Shown: positions 9,711 to 19,143, counted from the first letter of the stretch. The stretch is DNA of 64,000 nucleotides from Parerythrobacter_A sp963799315 (GCA_963799315.1 CAWCWP010000001.1:1240001-1304000), one strand, 5' to 3'. Notes: a model not told the origin generated them from the letters alone. Made by a program: numbers and translations.

Positions 9711-11245
9711 ATGATGAGCGCATTTGGACGGAAAAACGGACCGGCGGGCATGCGCCCGGGTGCCAAGCCGTCATTCGGGGTCGCACGGCCCATGCAGGGT
9801 GGCGACGGCAAGTCGTCCGCCCCGCCGCCGTCCGACGGGGGTGAGCAGTTCCCGCCCCTGCCCGGCGAAGATGCCACCGCCACGCCGGACGCCGCCGCCA
9901 AGCCGCAAAAAGCGGATGCGATGACACGCCTGTCGGACCGGATGAACCAGGTCCATTCCGGCGAAAGCGAAGCAGGCGGGTTCGAACAGAGCGTCCACAA
10001 GATCAAGGAGCAGGTGCTGCCGCGCCTGCTGGAACGGGTCGATCCCGAAGCCGCCGCCACGCTGTCCAAGGAAGAGCTGGCCGAAGAATTCCGCCCGATC
10101 ATCATGGAAGTGCTGGCCGAGCTGAAGATCACGCTGAACCGGCGCGAGCAATTCGCGCTGGAAAAGGTGCTGATCGACGAATTGCTGGGCTTCGGCCCGC
10201 TGGAAGAACTGCTGGGCGATCCCGACATTTCGGACATCATGGTCAACGGCCCCGACCAGACCTACATCGAAAAAGGCGGCAAGCTGGTGATCGCACCGAT
10301 CCGCTTCCGCGACGAACAGCACCTGTTCCAGATTGCGCAGCGCATCGTGAACCAGGTCGGTCGTCGCGTCGACCAGACCACGCCGCTGGCCGATGCCCGA
10401 TTGAAAGATGGCAGTCGCGTCAACGTCATCGTGCCGCCGCTGTCGCTGCGCGGCACCGCGATCTCCATTCGTAAATTCTCCGAAAAACCGATCACGCTCG
10501 ACATGCTGATGGGCTTCGGGTCGATGAACGACAAGATGTGCACCGCGCTGAAAATCGCGGGCGCGTGCCGGATGAATATCGTGATTTCCGGCGGTACGGG
10601 TTCGGGTAAAACGACCATGCTCAACGCCCTGTCGAAGATGATCGACCCCGGCGAGCGCGTGCTGACGATCGAGGATGCGGCGGAACTTGCGCCTGCAGCA
10701 GCCGCATTGGCTGCCGCTGGAAACGCGCCCGCCGAACCTCGAAGGACAAGGCGCCATCACCATCGGCGATCTGGTCAAGAACGCCCTGCGCATGCGGCCC
10801 GACCGCATCATCCTGGGCGAGATTCGCGGCGCGGAATGTTTCGACCTTCTGGCCGCCATGAACACCGGCCACGACGGCTCCATGTGTACGCTTCACGCCA
10901 ACTCCGCGCGCGAATGCCTGGGCCGTATGGAAAACATGATTTTGATGGGCGACATCAAGATCCCGAAGGAAGCCATCAGCCGCCAGATTGCGGAATCAGT
11001 CGACCTGATCGTGCAGGTCAAGCGCTCTGCGCGACGGTTCGCGCCGCACCACCGGCATCACCGAAGTCATCGGCATGGAAGGCGATGTCATCGTGACGCA
11101 GGAGCTGTTCAAGTTCGAATATCTGGACGAGACCGAAGACGGCAAGATTCTGGGTGAATTCCGCGCGGCGGGCCTGCGTCCCTACACGCTGGAAAAGGCG
11201 CGCCAGTTCGGGTTCGACCAGGCCTATCTGGAGGCATGCCTGTAA
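9711..11245 (+). CDS. cpaF: CpaF-type secretion ATPase for Flp/tad pili (two frameshifts)
   Basis: CpaF is the hexameric ATPase that drives assembly of Flp/tad pili at the inner membrane. The protein has a Pro/Ala-rich N-terminal linker (about 80 residues), then LGFGPLEELLGDPDISDIMVNG, the Walker A GGTGSGKTT, a Walker B region (RPDRIILGEIRG), and the His box TGHDGSMCTLHANS. Extra single bases near 10686 (between EDAAEL and RLQQPHW) and near 11025 (VKR to LRDGSRRTTGI) break the frame; corrected length is 510 residues. No other tad genes lie in this window. Confidence 0.92.
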
Positions 11246-11249
11246 GGGC

Positions 11250-11480
11250 CTAGCCCGCAGCGATGCCCTTGAAGGCCAGCGTCACCAGCCCCGCCCCGCA
11301 GATCATGCTGGCGAAGGATATGGCGAACCACGGCACCCAGCCGACCCGATCGATGGACCGGCGTTTCGTACGCCGGCGCTCGGCAAGGGCCGCCGCGATT
11401 GCCAGCACAAGCAACGCCAAACCCAGCAGTCCGGCAAGCTCCGCCTCGCTGGCGAATGTCAGGGTGTCCAGGCTGTTCAT
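11250..11480 (-). CDS. Small two-helix membrane protein
   Basis: A 76-residue frame with two strongly hydrophobic segments (ELAGLLGLALLVLAIAAALA and FAISFASMICGAGLVTLAF) separated by a very basic loop (ERRRTKRRSIDR). By the positive-inside rule the loop faces the cytoplasm. It is convergent with cpaF, with a gap of four bases. I do not recognise a family. The start ATG at 11480 was chosen because the longer open frame upstream is not hydrophobic and lacks a leader. Confidence 0.6.
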   Translation of the reverse strand: MNSLDTLTFASEAELAGLLGLALLVLAIAAALAERRRTKRRSIDRVGWVPWFAISFASMICGAGLVTLAFKGIAAG

Positions 11481-11595
11481 AGCGCCGAAATGGTGGATCG
11501 TGTCATGCCCTGCAAGAGAGGCATCGCACCGCTTTCGCTTGTCGCGCGGCATCCCGCGCTGTAGCCTTGCACATCACCACAGGAAGATACGCATC

Positions 11596-11724
11596 ATGGT
11601 ACGCAAGTTTTTCATCGCCGCTACACTGGCCACCGTCTCCATCTCGCTGGCTGCCTGCGCAACCGTGCGCGGCGTGGGTCAGGACATCGAAAGCGTTGCA
11701 GACGACGTAGATCAGGCTACCTGA
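11596..11724 (+). CDS. Entericidin A/B-like small lipoprotein
   Basis: A 42-residue peptide with a lipoprotein signal: MVRKFF start, hydrophobic core, lipobox SLAAC. After the cysteine it reads ATVRGVGQDIESVADD, the signature of the entericidin family of tiny envelope lipoproteins (the antidote/toxin pair EcnA/EcnB in Enterobacteria). Its job in alphaproteobacteria is unclear. An AGGAAG ribosome-binding site lies about 10 bases upstream. The 3' end overlaps the 3' end of the convergent DUF938 gene by 13 bases. Confidence 0.88.
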   Translation: MVRKFFIAATLATVSISLAACATVRGVGQDIESVADDVDQAT

Positions 11725-12323
11725 CCGGCCCGCGCCTGCCGGTAAACGACGATCAGGTTGTTTGCCGGTAGCGTGTGGCGTGCTGTCAGTTGCAACCCGT
11801 TTGCGCGGGCCAGATCGTTGCACGCCGTCAGTTCGCGAACACCCCAGTCCGCATTACGCTCGCGCAGGCTGGCATCGAATGCGATATTCGATGTCGCCGT
11901 GGTCGTGTCGGGTTCGATGAACGGGCCGTAAAGCAGCAACGCGCCATCGGGTTTCAGATGCGCGCGTGCCCTATCGAACAGTCCAACAGCCGCATCCCAC
12001 GGTGCGATATGGATCATGTTCGCGCAGAAGATCGCATCGAACGTGCCGACCGGCCATTTGGCGTTCCGCGCATCGAGCCGGACCGGCGGCAGGATAGCTT
12101 CGCATGCCGTTTCTTCGCGCCATGCAGCGACGGAGTCGACTGCCTCCGCGTCAGGGTCGCTCGGCTGCCAAGTCATGTGCGGGAAGCGCGCCGCCATGAA
12201 AACGGCATGCTCGCCGGTACCGCTGGCGATTTCCAGGACGCTGGCATCATGCGCCAGTTCGGTCGCCAAAATGTCTGCTATCGGGGCGCTATTGCGTTGC
12301 GTGGCTGGCGCGTATCTCTTCAC
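11712..12323 (-). CDS. DUF938 class I SAM-dependent methyltransferase
   Basis: A 203-residue protein. The SAM-binding motif I VLEIASGTGEHAVF is followed by FDAIFCANMIHIAPW and GALLLYGPF, the pattern of the DUF938 family. The N-terminal KRYAPATQRNSAPI is also typical. The GTG start overlaps the stop of the upstream NAD(P)-binding gene by four bases, so the two are probably co-translated. The methyl acceptor is unknown. Confidence 0.85.
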   Translation of the reverse strand: MKRYAPATQRNSAPIADILATELAHDASVLEIASGTGEHAVFMAARFPHMTWQPSDPDAEAVDSVAAWREETACEAILPPVRLDARNAKWPVGTFDAIFCANMIHIAPWDAAVGLFDRARAHLKPDGALLLYGPFIEPDTTTATSNIAFDASLRERNADWGVRELTACNDLARANGLQLTARHTLPANNLIVVYRQARAGQVA

Positions 12324-13021
12324 CGCCGCCCTTCCCCGCCGCCGCAGAAGTAATTCGCCTCGCGGTGGATGGCCTTGTTTTCGTGGACGAAGGTGCCCGC
12401 CGCCTTTCGCAATGCGAGACCCAGCGCGGCCTCGGCAATAGTGGTTGCGACGATCGAGCGATAGGCGCTGTACGCGCCTTGCAGAAACGGATCGAGGAAC
12501 GGGCTGACCAGCATTGCCAGCTTCTCGAGTGCGCGTGGGTCGTCCTGACGTTTGCCGCGCAGCAGGCCGGGGCGGATCAGGTCGAGGCGGTCGAAGCCGA
12601 TTTTGCGCAAGGCATCTTCCGTTTCGCCTTTCACCTTGGCGTAGAACAGCCGTGATCCGCTATCGGCGTTGACCGTGCTGACCACGACGCAACGCTTTAC
12701 GCCCGCCGCGTGGGCCGCGCGGGCAGTGTCGACTATCAGGTCGTAATCCACCGCGCGAAAAGCGTCGCGGTCGCCCTGCTGCTTGCCGATGGTCGTTCCC
12801 AGAGCGCAAACCAGCACATCCGGTGCCTGCCTTTCGAGCACATCCGGCCAGCTATCCGTCGGCGCAACGATCATGTCCATCTTCGCACCCTGTGGCAGTT
12901 CGACGGCACGACGGGCCAGCGCCAGCAGGCGAATATCGCTGCGCCCGACGGCAACCTCCATCACCGAGCGCCCGACCAGCCCCGTGGCACCGACCAGCGC
13001 GATTTGCAGCGGTTCAGACAT
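12320..13021 (-). CDS. NAD(P)-binding Rossmann-fold protein (HTATIP2/atypical SDR-like)
   Basis: A 233-residue protein starting with the dinucleotide-binding motif VGATGLVGRSV, followed by VLVCALGTTIGKQQG and VVVSTVNADSGSRLFYAKVKGETE. This order (GATGxxG, then SxxxA and YxxxKGE) matches the atypical short-chain dehydrogenase group of oxidoreductase HTATIP2/YwnB-like proteins. The substrate is unknown. It overlaps the dGTPase gene upstream by eight bases and the DUF938 gene downstream by four, so the three form one tight minus-strand operon. Confidence 0.8.
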   Translation of the reverse strand: MSEPLQIALVGATGLVGRSVMEVAVGRSDIRLLALARRAVELPQGAKMDMIVAPTDSWPDVLERQAPDVLVCALGTTIGKQQGDRDAFRAVDYDLIVDTARAAHAAGVKRCVVVSTVNADSGSRLFYAKVKGETEDALRKIGFDRLDLIRPGLLRGKRQDDPRALEKLAMLVSPFLDPFLQGAYSAYRSIVATTIAEAALGLALRKAAGTFVHENKAIHREANYFCGGGEGRR

Positions 13022-14177
13022 TGCTCAATCCTTCCGGCCGCTTGCCGTAAATGCGGGTATAGGCGTCGATGGCGAACCGGTCCGTCATCCCCGCGATGTA
13101 GTCGGTAAGGTGCCTGGTGCGCGCCGGTTCCTCGCGCGGTAAATCCTCGAACCAGCGCGACTGGATCAGCGACGGGTCCTGCTCGTATGCCACGAACAGC
13201 CGCGCCACGACGCCGTGCGCCTTCTCTGCTGTCGCGCGCTGATCGGCATGCAGATAGACATTGTCGTACATGAACCGTTTCAGGATGCGTTCCTGCGCCG
13301 CCATTGCAGGAGAGAAACCGGCAAGCGCACGGCCCGCGCTGCGCACGTCCGTTTCGTTGTCGATGGCCGACAGCCGGGCGCGCGTGTGCTCGATAACGTC
13401 GTTTACCATCAGGCCGATTTGCCCGCGCACCAGTTCGCGCAGTTTCCGGTCATGCGGGGCGTCGGGATAGCGCCGGTCCACCACCTCCCATTGTTCGGCC
13501 ACGAAATCGATTTGTACGAGCTGGTCGATGTCGAGGAAACCGGCGCGCAAGCCGTCGTCGATATCGTGGTTGTCGTAAGCGATATCGTCCGCCACCGCCG
13601 CGACTTGCGCTTCAAGGCTTGGCCATTCATCGAGCCGCAGGTCGAACGCGGCATCCAGCTCTTCCAGCGCCCAGTTCGACGCCGGGGCCGGGCCATTATG
13701 CTTGGCCAAACCCTCCAGCACTTCCCAGCTCAGGTTGAGGCCGGGATAGCCGATATAGGGGCTTTCCAGCCGCATCAGCGTGCGCAGCGATTGCGCGTTG
13801 TGATCGAACCCGCCGTGGCGTGCGGTTGCCGCCGACAGCGCCGCCTCGCCCGCATGGCCGAACGGTGGGTGGCCGATATCGTGCGCAAGGCACAATGCCT
13901 CGGTCAGGTCTTCGTCCAGCCCTAGCGCGCGCGCAATAACCCGCCCGATCTGCGCCACTTCCAGGCTGTGCGTCAGGCGAGTGCGGTAATGGTCGCCATC
14001 GGGCGCGATGAACACCTGCGTCTTGGAACGCAGACGGCGAAAGGCGATGGAATGGATGATGCGGTCGCGGTCGCGCTGGAAGGCGCTGCGCGGGCCTCGT
14101 GTCCCGTCGCGCATTTCGTCGAATTCCCGGCCACGGCTTCGTGCCGGATCGGCGGCGTAGGGTGCACGGTGGTTCAT
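13014..14177 (-). CDS. dgt: Deoxyguanosinetriphosphate triphosphohydrolase-like protein (HD domain)
   Basis: A 387-residue dGTPase-like HD phosphohydrolase. The metal-binding residues are seen in RTRLTHSLEVAQIGR (His), CLAHDIGHPPFGHAGE (HD) and VADDIAYDNHDIDD (Asp). The RDRIIHSIAFRRLRSKTQVF N-terminal block is diagnostic. Such enzymes cleave dNTPs to the nucleoside and triphosphate, tuning dNTP pools. It is the first gene of a three-gene overlapping set. The length is normal and no defect is visible. Confidence 0.92.
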   Translation of the reverse strand: MNHRAPYAADPARSRGREFDEMRDGTRGPRSAFQRDRDRIIHSIAFRRLRSKTQVFIAPDGDHYRTRLTHSLEVAQIGRVIARALGLDEDLTEALCLAHDIGHPPFGHAGEAALSAATARHGGFDHNAQSLRTLMRLESPYIGYPGLNLSWEVLEGLAKHNGPAPASNWALEELDAAFDLRLDEWPSLEAQVAAVADDIAYDNHDIDDGLRAGFLDIDQLVQIDFVAEQWEVVDRRYPDAPHDRKLRELVRGQIGLMVNDVIEHTRARLSAIDNETDVRSAGRALAGFSPAMAAQERILKRFMYDNVYLHADQRATAEKAHGVVARLFVAYEQDPSLIQSRWFEDLPREEPARTRHLTDYIAGMTDRFAIDAYTRIYGKRPEGLSNV

Positions 14178-14252
14178 GTCGCGTGCGCTAAAACTTTGCA
14201 GGCGGCGGGGCCAGCTTGGAAACGACGAACCGTGCCGCGCCGCTGGCCAAGT

Positions 14253-14948
14253 TTACGCGTCTTCGAACATCCATTCGACAGCCGCCTGGCAATGGATGCG
14301 GGTGCTGTCGAAGATGGGCAGTACATTGGCATCGACATCCACTACCAGCTCCAGCTCTGTGCATGCCAGCACGATACCGGTCGCGCCAGCCTGCTGCCTG
14401 TTGGTGATAATGGATTTCAGCTTGCGCTCGGCATCGCGGCTCGCCTTGCCGACCATCAGCTCGGTGTCGATGATCTGTTCGATCTGGTCCACATTCGCCA
14501 TGTCGGGCGCCATCAGGTCCACTCCGTGCGCCACGATGCGTTCACGGAAAAAACTCTCCGTCATCACGCTGCGCCGTCCGATCAGCGCCAGTTTGGCTTG
14601 GTTGGTCGCGGCGACGGCTTTTCCGATAGCATCCGCCGCATGGATCACGGGGATATCGACCGCGTCGGCAATCAGATCGTAATGCCGGTGCATCGCGTTG
14701 GCGCAAATGACCAGAGCGCCTGCCCCGGCCTGCTCCAGCCGCTTGGCGGAACTGGCCAGACGGTCCGCAACCTTGTCCCAGTCGGCGTCCACCCCGTCGC
14801 CATGCAGCGGCCCGAAATCCTGGCATTCGGCTAGCAGCGGTGCCGTAGTGCGGGGCGAAGTGCGCCGCTGTGTCAGGCGGTTAATCTGTTCCAGATAGCT
14901 GCGCGTCGAGACCCAGCTCATCCCGCCGATAAGTCCCAAAGTGCGCAT
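14253..14948 (-). CDS. Aspartate/glutamate racemase family protein
   Basis: A 231-residue cofactor-independent racemase. It begins MRTLGLIGGMSW as in the aspartate racemase branch. The two catalytic cysteines are seen in VICANAMHR and VLACTELEL, one per half. It would interconvert L- and D-aspartate (or a related amino acid); the exact substrate cannot be told. It stands alone, downstream of nothing on the same strand and 75 bases from the dGTPase start. Confidence 0.85.
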   Translation of the reverse strand: MRTLGLIGGMSWVSTRSYLEQINRLTQRRTSPRTTAPLLAECQDFGPLHGDGVDADWDKVADRLASSAKRLEQAGAGALVICANAMHRHYDLIADAVDIPVIHAADAIGKAVAATNQAKLALIGRRSVMTESFFRERIVAHGVDLMAPDMANVDQIEQIIDTELMVGKASRDAERKLKSIITNRQQAGATGIVLACTELELVVDVDANVLPIFDSTRIHCQAAVEWMFEDA

Positions 14949-15066
14949 TGTCCGGCCCCTTCTCTATGCCCCGCATCCACCCTTGCGGAACACGATCTCC
15001 TGCTATTGCGCTTAGGCAGTTCGGTATCCCGCGTCCAGTGGGCCGCGCAACCCCGCCATAGCTGCG

Positions 15067-16021
15067 TCATTCCTTGGTCAAGACGCTGTTTACTATCCAG
15101 TCTTTCAGGTCCGCAGCAGTCGCGTCGGGCGCTTCTTCCATCGGCAAGTGACCGATGCCACGATAGGACACCAGCTCGGCATTCGGCATCGCCCCGATGA
15201 ACCATTTGGCGGAAGAAAACGGGATAAGATTGTCCTCCTCGCCCCACATCACCAGTGTCGGAATGCGTACCTCTCCGACTTCCGCCTTCCCGAACGGAAC
15301 GCGCGGTTCGGCAAAACGCGCGAGTGTGGCGGCGCGGTTACCGGGCATGCGCGCAAGTTCCCAATACCGGTCGATGGCTGCGGGTGTGACGATGGCCTGG
15401 TTCGACACCGAACTGCGAAAGCTGTCCTCCGCAATCGAACGCGGGGTGATTTGCGTGAAGAGCTGGTTCACGACCGGCAGTCCGGCAAGCGTGAAGGCCA
15501 GATTGCCTTTCGACATCTCCTTGCTCGGCGCACCGGACGCATCGATCAGCACAAGCCCGGAAAGCCTGTCGGGATAGGCTTGGGCATATTCCAGCGCGAT
15601 CCCGCCACCCATCGAGTTGCCTGCCAGCACGAAAGTGCGAAAGCCCAAGATGCGCAGCGACCTCCTCGACATCGGCGGCAAACGCGGCGCGCGAATAGTC
15701 GCCATCGCGCGCAGGACCCGTCAGCCCGTGACCGATCTGGTCGAACCGGATCACGCGATATTCTGTCGCCAGCCTGTCGACCCACGGTTGCCACGTGTGC
15801 AGGTCGGCGTTCGAGCCATGCAGCAGCATGATGACAAGCGCGTCGCGTGGTCCTTCGTCGCGCAGATGCACTGTCTGCCCATCGATCTCCACGAATTGCG
15901 ACGGCGCCGCGCCATATTTTGCGCGCATTTCGGCAGGATCTGTGTCGGGAGTGCGGAAGACCAGCACCAGCACCGCCACGAGCAGGACGATTGCGGCCAA
16001 GGCTTTTACCAGCTTTTTCAA
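15067..16021 (-). CDS. Membrane-anchored alpha/beta hydrolase (one frameshift)
   Basis: An N-terminal signal anchor (KALAAIVLLVAVLVLVF) precedes a classic alpha/beta hydrolase: oxyanion strand MLLHGSNAD, nucleophile elbow GNSMGG, acid in GEEDNLIP, and catalytic His in GIGHLPMEE. An extra base near 15630-15640, inside a T run, breaks the frame between LGLSHF and VLAGNSMGG; the corrected protein has 317 residues. The substrate is unknown. It faces the DUF2147 gene head to head. Confidence 0.85.
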
Positions 16022-16116
16022 CGCGCCGTCTCCTTGTTGCCCCTGCGCACACAGCGCACGTTCACCTTGGCTCGGCTAACCCGTCAAGCACAACGTCGCA
16101 GACAGGGATACACTAC

Positions 16117-16530
16117 ATGAACAAGCCGCTTTTCGCACTCGCCGCCGCCGCGGCAGCTTTCGCTACGCCCGCACAGGCAGCACCCGCTTCCATCGCTGGC
16201 GACTGGAAAACCGACGATGGCCGGTCCATCATTTCGTTCTATAAATGCGGTAACGCGATGTGCGGCAAGATTTCGAAATTTCTCGTGGCCGAGCCAGAAG
16301 GTGGTGCGCGCGATACGGAAAATCCGAACAAGAAGCTGCGCAATCGCAAGCTGCTCGGCCTGCGTATTTTCAATAGCCTGACGCCGGACGGCAATCGTTA
16401 CGATGGCAAAGGCTACAGCCCGGAAGACGGTCGTTATTTCAACGCGGAGGTCTGGCGTTCGGGCAACACGCTGAAGGTCAAAGGCTGCGTCGCCGTGTTC
16501 TGCCGCACGGTGAATTTCACCAAAGCCTGA
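16117..16530 (+). CDS. DUF2147 family exported protein
   Basis: A 137-residue protein with a Sec signal peptide ending AQAAPA. The mature part starts with SIAGDWKTDDGRSIISFYKC and contains NAMCGKISKF and NPNKKLRNRKLLGLRIF, the hallmark of DUF2147, a small periplasmic beta-barrel-like family of unknown role. Four cysteines (YKCGNAMC and KGCVAVFC) could form disulfides. GGGAT lies ten bases upstream of the start. It is convergent with the small lipoprotein gene downstream. Confidence 0.88.
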   Translation: MNKPLFALAAAAAAFATPAQAAPASIAGDWKTDDGRSIISFYKCGNAMCGKISKFLVAEPEGGARDTENPNKKLRNRKLLGLRIFNSLTPDGNRYDGKGYSPEDGRYFNAEVWRSGNTLKVKGCVAVFCRTVNFTKA

Positions 16531-16553
16531 GCGATCGCATCGACGTTGCGTGA

Positions 16554-16877
16554 CTAGCCCAGCCCGATCGCGCACAGCGCGGCGGAGCTGGCGGTTACGG
16601 TGACGACCTCGGCATCGCCGACACGGTCCACGCGCCGCACGAATTCATCGAGCAAGGCGGGTCGCGTCGCTTCGCCATCCCGCGCTTTCAGCCCTTCCAG
16701 CTTGCGCAATTGCGCTATGCTGAGCCGGTCGACCATCCGGCCTGCCATGCATTCCGCGTTGCGCGGCGAAAGTCCGGCATCGCGCAGGGCGGTTTCCACG
16801 CGGTCCTGCGCAATCGCATCGACGCACCCCGTCGTGCTCAAGCCAAGGACGCAAACAGCAGCGATGCGGAGAGTCAG
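16554..16877 (-). CDS. Putative small lipoprotein downstream of pntB (start uncertain)
   Basis: The body (DAIAQDRVETALRDAGL... to ...SAALCAIGLG) is a compact helical protein I do not recognise. Upstream in frame is LRIAAVCVLGLSTTGC, which resembles a lipoprotein signal. The only codon that would include it is a CTG at 16877 overlapping the pntB stop as CTGA, the same geometry as the ATGA/GTGA overlaps elsewhere. If CTG is not used, TTG at 16841 gives a 95-residue form without a leader. CTG initiation or a damaged start is an open question. Confidence 0.6.
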   Translation of the reverse strand: MTLRIAAVCVLGLSTTGCVDAIAQDRVETALRDAGLSPRNAECMAGRMVDRLSIAQLRKLEGLKARDGEATRPALLDEFVRRVDRVGDAEVVTVTASSAALCAIGLG

Positions 16878-18385
16878 TCTATGGATTTGACGATCTCCTC
16901 GACCATCTTCTTGGCATCGGACAACAACATCACTGTCTGGTCCATATAGAACACATCGTTGTCGACGCCGGCATAGCCGACCCCGCCCATGCTGCGCTTT
17001 ATGAAGAACACCTGTTTGGCCTTGTCCACATCGAACACCGGCATGCCGTAGATCGGGCTGGCCCTGTCGGTTTTCGCAGCTGGGTTCACTACGTCGTTCG
17101 CCCCGATGATAAAAGCGATGTCGGCCTGTGCGAACTCGCTGTTGATATCCTCCAGCTCGAACACCTTGTCATAGGATACGTTTGCCTCGGCCAGCAGCAC
17201 GTTCATATGCCCCGGCATCCGGCCCGCGACCGGGTGGATGGCGAACTTCACATCGACGCCCTTGTCTTCCAGCATGTCGGTCATTTCGCGCAAGGCATGC
17301 TGTGCCTGCGCCACCGCCATGCCGTAGCCGGGGATCACGATGACTTTCTCCGCCTGCGACAGCATGAAGGCGGCGTCTTCGGCGCTGCCCGTCTTGTAGG
17401 GCCGCTGCTCGGCGCCGCCCGCTGCACCGGACGCCGCAGCCGCACCGAACCCGCCCGCGATTACCGACAGGAAGCTGCGGTTCATGGCGCGACACATGAT
17501 GTAGCTCAGGATTGCACCGCTCGCGCCGACCAGCGCCCCGGTGATGATCATCGCCGTATTGCCCAGCGTGAAGCCCATCGCAGCCGCCGCCCAGCCAGAA
17601 TAGCTGTTCAGCATCGACACCACGACCGGCATGTCCGCCCCGCCGATGGGAATGATGAGCAGGAAGCCGACGGCAAAGGCCAGCAGCACGATCAGCGGGA
17701 ACACCCAACCGGGGATTGGCGTCGTCATGGCGAACAGCGCGGTCAGCCCGACTATGGCGGCAAGGATGGCAAGGTTCACGATATGCCGCCCCGGCAGCAG
17801 GATCGGCGACCCGCTCATCCGTCCGGACAGCTTGGCAAAGGCGATGACAGAGCCTGAAAAAGTGACGGCACCGATGGCAGCGCCCAGCGCCATTTCGATG
17901 CGCGCCACGGGATCGAGCATGAAGCGTTCCGCAAGGCCGGCAGCACCATCCCCGCGCGGCACCAGCAAGTCGAACGCGGCGGGATTGGTGTAAGCGGCTG
18001 CGGCCACCAAGACAGCGGCGAGACCGACCAGCGAATGAAACGCCGCGACAAGTTCGGGCATCGCCGTCATTGCGATACGACGCGCGACGACAAAGCCGAT
18101 GGTGCCGCCAATGGCGATGGCAATCGCGATCTCCAAGATGTTGGCCAGATCGTGCGTGACCAGAGTGGTCGCCACCGCGATCAGCATCCCGGCCATACCA
18201 AGCCGGTTGCCCCTACGGCTTGTCGAAGGAGAGGACAGTCCGCGCAGCGCAAGGATGAAGAACACGCCCGCGACAAGATATGCGAGCGCCGCAAAAGGAT
18301 CGACGCTGCCACCGGTGGCAGCGTGGGCTGGCGTGGCACCAAATATCGTTGGCAGGGCGAAGGTTGCGCAGTAACCAATCGTCAC
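16874..18385 (-). CDS. pntB: NAD(P) transhydrogenase subunit beta
   Basis: PntB carries the NADP-binding domain and most of the proton channel of the inner-membrane transhydrogenase that makes NADPH from NADH using the proton gradient. Transmembrane helices start at FAALAYLVAGVFFILALRGL; the C-terminal dIII domain has VIVIPGYGMAVAQAQHA, GRMPGHMNVLLAEA and GANDVVNPAA. The GTG start at 18385 lies at the end of dispersed repeat B1 and adds about 25 residues (VTIGYCATFALPTIFG...) not typical of PntB, so the true start may be internal. It ends the pnt operon. Confidence 0.93.
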   Translation of the reverse strand: MTIGYCATFALPTIFGATPAHAATGGSVDPFAALAYLVAGVFFILALRGLSSPSTSRRGNRLGMAGMLIAVATTLVTHDLANILEIAIAIAIGGTIGFVVARRIAMTAMPELVAAFHSLVGLAAVLVAAAAYTNPAAFDLLVPRGDGAAGLAERFMLDPVARIEMALGAAIGAVTFSGSVIAFAKLSGRMSGSPILLPGRHIVNLAILAAIVGLTALFAMTTPIPGWVFPLIVLLAFAVGFLLIIPIGGADMPVVVSMLNSYSGWAAAAMGFTLGNTAMIITGALVGASGAILSYIMCRAMNRSFLSVIAGGFGAAAASGAAGGAEQRPYKTGSAEDAAFMLSQAEKVIVIPGYGMAVAQAQHALREMTDMLEDKGVDVKFAIHPVAGRMPGHMNVLLAEANVSYDKVFELEDINSEFAQADIAFIIGANDVVNPAAKTDRASPIYGMPVFDVDKAKQVFFIKRSMGGVGYAGVDNDVFYMDQTVMLLSDAKKMVEEIVKSID

Positions 18386-18465
18386 CCCGGACTTGATCCG
18401 GGGTCCAGCTGCTTCGGGTACTGCGCTCGAAAAAAGCGGGACCCCGGCTCGGGGGCCGGGGTGAC
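18381..18465 (-). repeat. Dispersed inverted repeat, family B (copy B1), between pntAB and pntB
   Basis: The outer arms GTCACCCCGG and CCGGGGTGAC are inverted; inside are two smaller hairpins (CCGGACTTGATCCGG and CCCCGGCTCGGGGGCCGGGG). The unit sits between pntAB and pntB and its left end supplies the apparent GTG start of pntB. Related units lie at 40874-40979 and, as a fragment, at 55253-55275. Confidence 0.85.
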
Positions 18466-18489
18466 GACAAGGGAAAGGGATGCGGCCCC

Positions 18490-18774
18490 TCACTTTCGGT
18501 CCTTCTTGCGGTACATCGCCAGCATCCGTTCCGTCACCGCAAAACCGCCGAAGATGTTGATGCTCGCCAGCACCACCGCGAACAGCCCCAGCCATTTCGC
18601 CACATCCGACCCGGCCTCCGCCGAAGCAATCAGCGCACCCACGATGATGACGCTGGAAATCGCATTCGTCACCGCCATCAACGGCGTGTGAAGCGCGGGG
18701 GTGACCGACCACACGACGTAATAGCCCACGAAACAGGCCATCACGAAGATCGACAGGATGGCGATGAAGCTCAT
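18490..18774 (-). CDS. pntAB: NAD(P) transhydrogenase subunit alpha part 2 (membrane part)
   Basis: A 94-residue membrane protein with three hydrophobic segments (IAILSIFVMACFVGYYVVW, AISSVIIVGALIASAEAG, LGLFAVVLASINIFGGFAV) and the family motif TPALHTPLMAVTNAISS. In alphaproteobacteria the alpha subunit is split in two, and this is the membrane half. Its ATG lies one base after the stop of the PH-like gene, so it is co-translated with it. A family B repeat separates it from pntB. Confidence 0.93.
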   Translation of the reverse strand: MSFIAILSIFVMACFVGYYVVWSVTPALHTPLMAVTNAISSVIIVGALIASAEAGSDVAKWLGLFAVVLASINIFGGFAVTERMLAMYRKKDRK

Positions 18775-18775
18775 G

Positions 18776-19135
18776 CTACCGGTCCAGCTTTGCAGCCATC
18801 AGCCGCTGCAACCCGGTCACATCGGAATCGCGTCCGATCTTGAACTCTATCGGTGGATGCCCGGACAGGAATATCTTGATTTCACCATCGAGGTCGAACG
18901 TGCCCGCGCTCTCGATGGCGTAGGCGTTTATCGAGCGATAGGGGATGGTTAGGTACTGCTTTTTTGAACCGGTCAAACCCTGCACGTCGACATAAACAAC
19001 GCGCCACGACGTAAAGGCAATCCAGTCGCGCACGGTCTTGAAAACCACCTCGACTTCCTCGCCATCGATCAGTGCGTGGCCGTGATCCTTCAGGAAGGCT
19101 GCCGGATCGGCCGTCGTCGCGTTCAGAAATCCCAT
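18776..19135 (-). CDS. PH-domain-like protein inside the pnt operon
   Basis: A 119-residue soluble protein. VFKTVRDWIAFTSWRVVYVDVQGLTGSKKQYLTIPY followed by INAYAIESAGTFDLDGEIKIFL is the strand pattern of bacterial PH-like (PF08000-type) domains, whose ligands are mostly unknown. It lies nine bases after pntAA and one base before pntAB, which implies co-expression with transhydrogenase. A role there is inference only. Confidence 0.75.
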   Translation of the reverse strand: MGFLNATTADPAAFLKDHGHALIDGEEVEVVFKTVRDWIAFTSWRVVYVDVQGLTGSKKQYLTIPYRSINAYAIESAGTFDLDGEIKIFLSGHPPIEFKIGRDSDVTGLQRLMAAKLDR

Positions 19136-19143
19136 GTCGGCTC

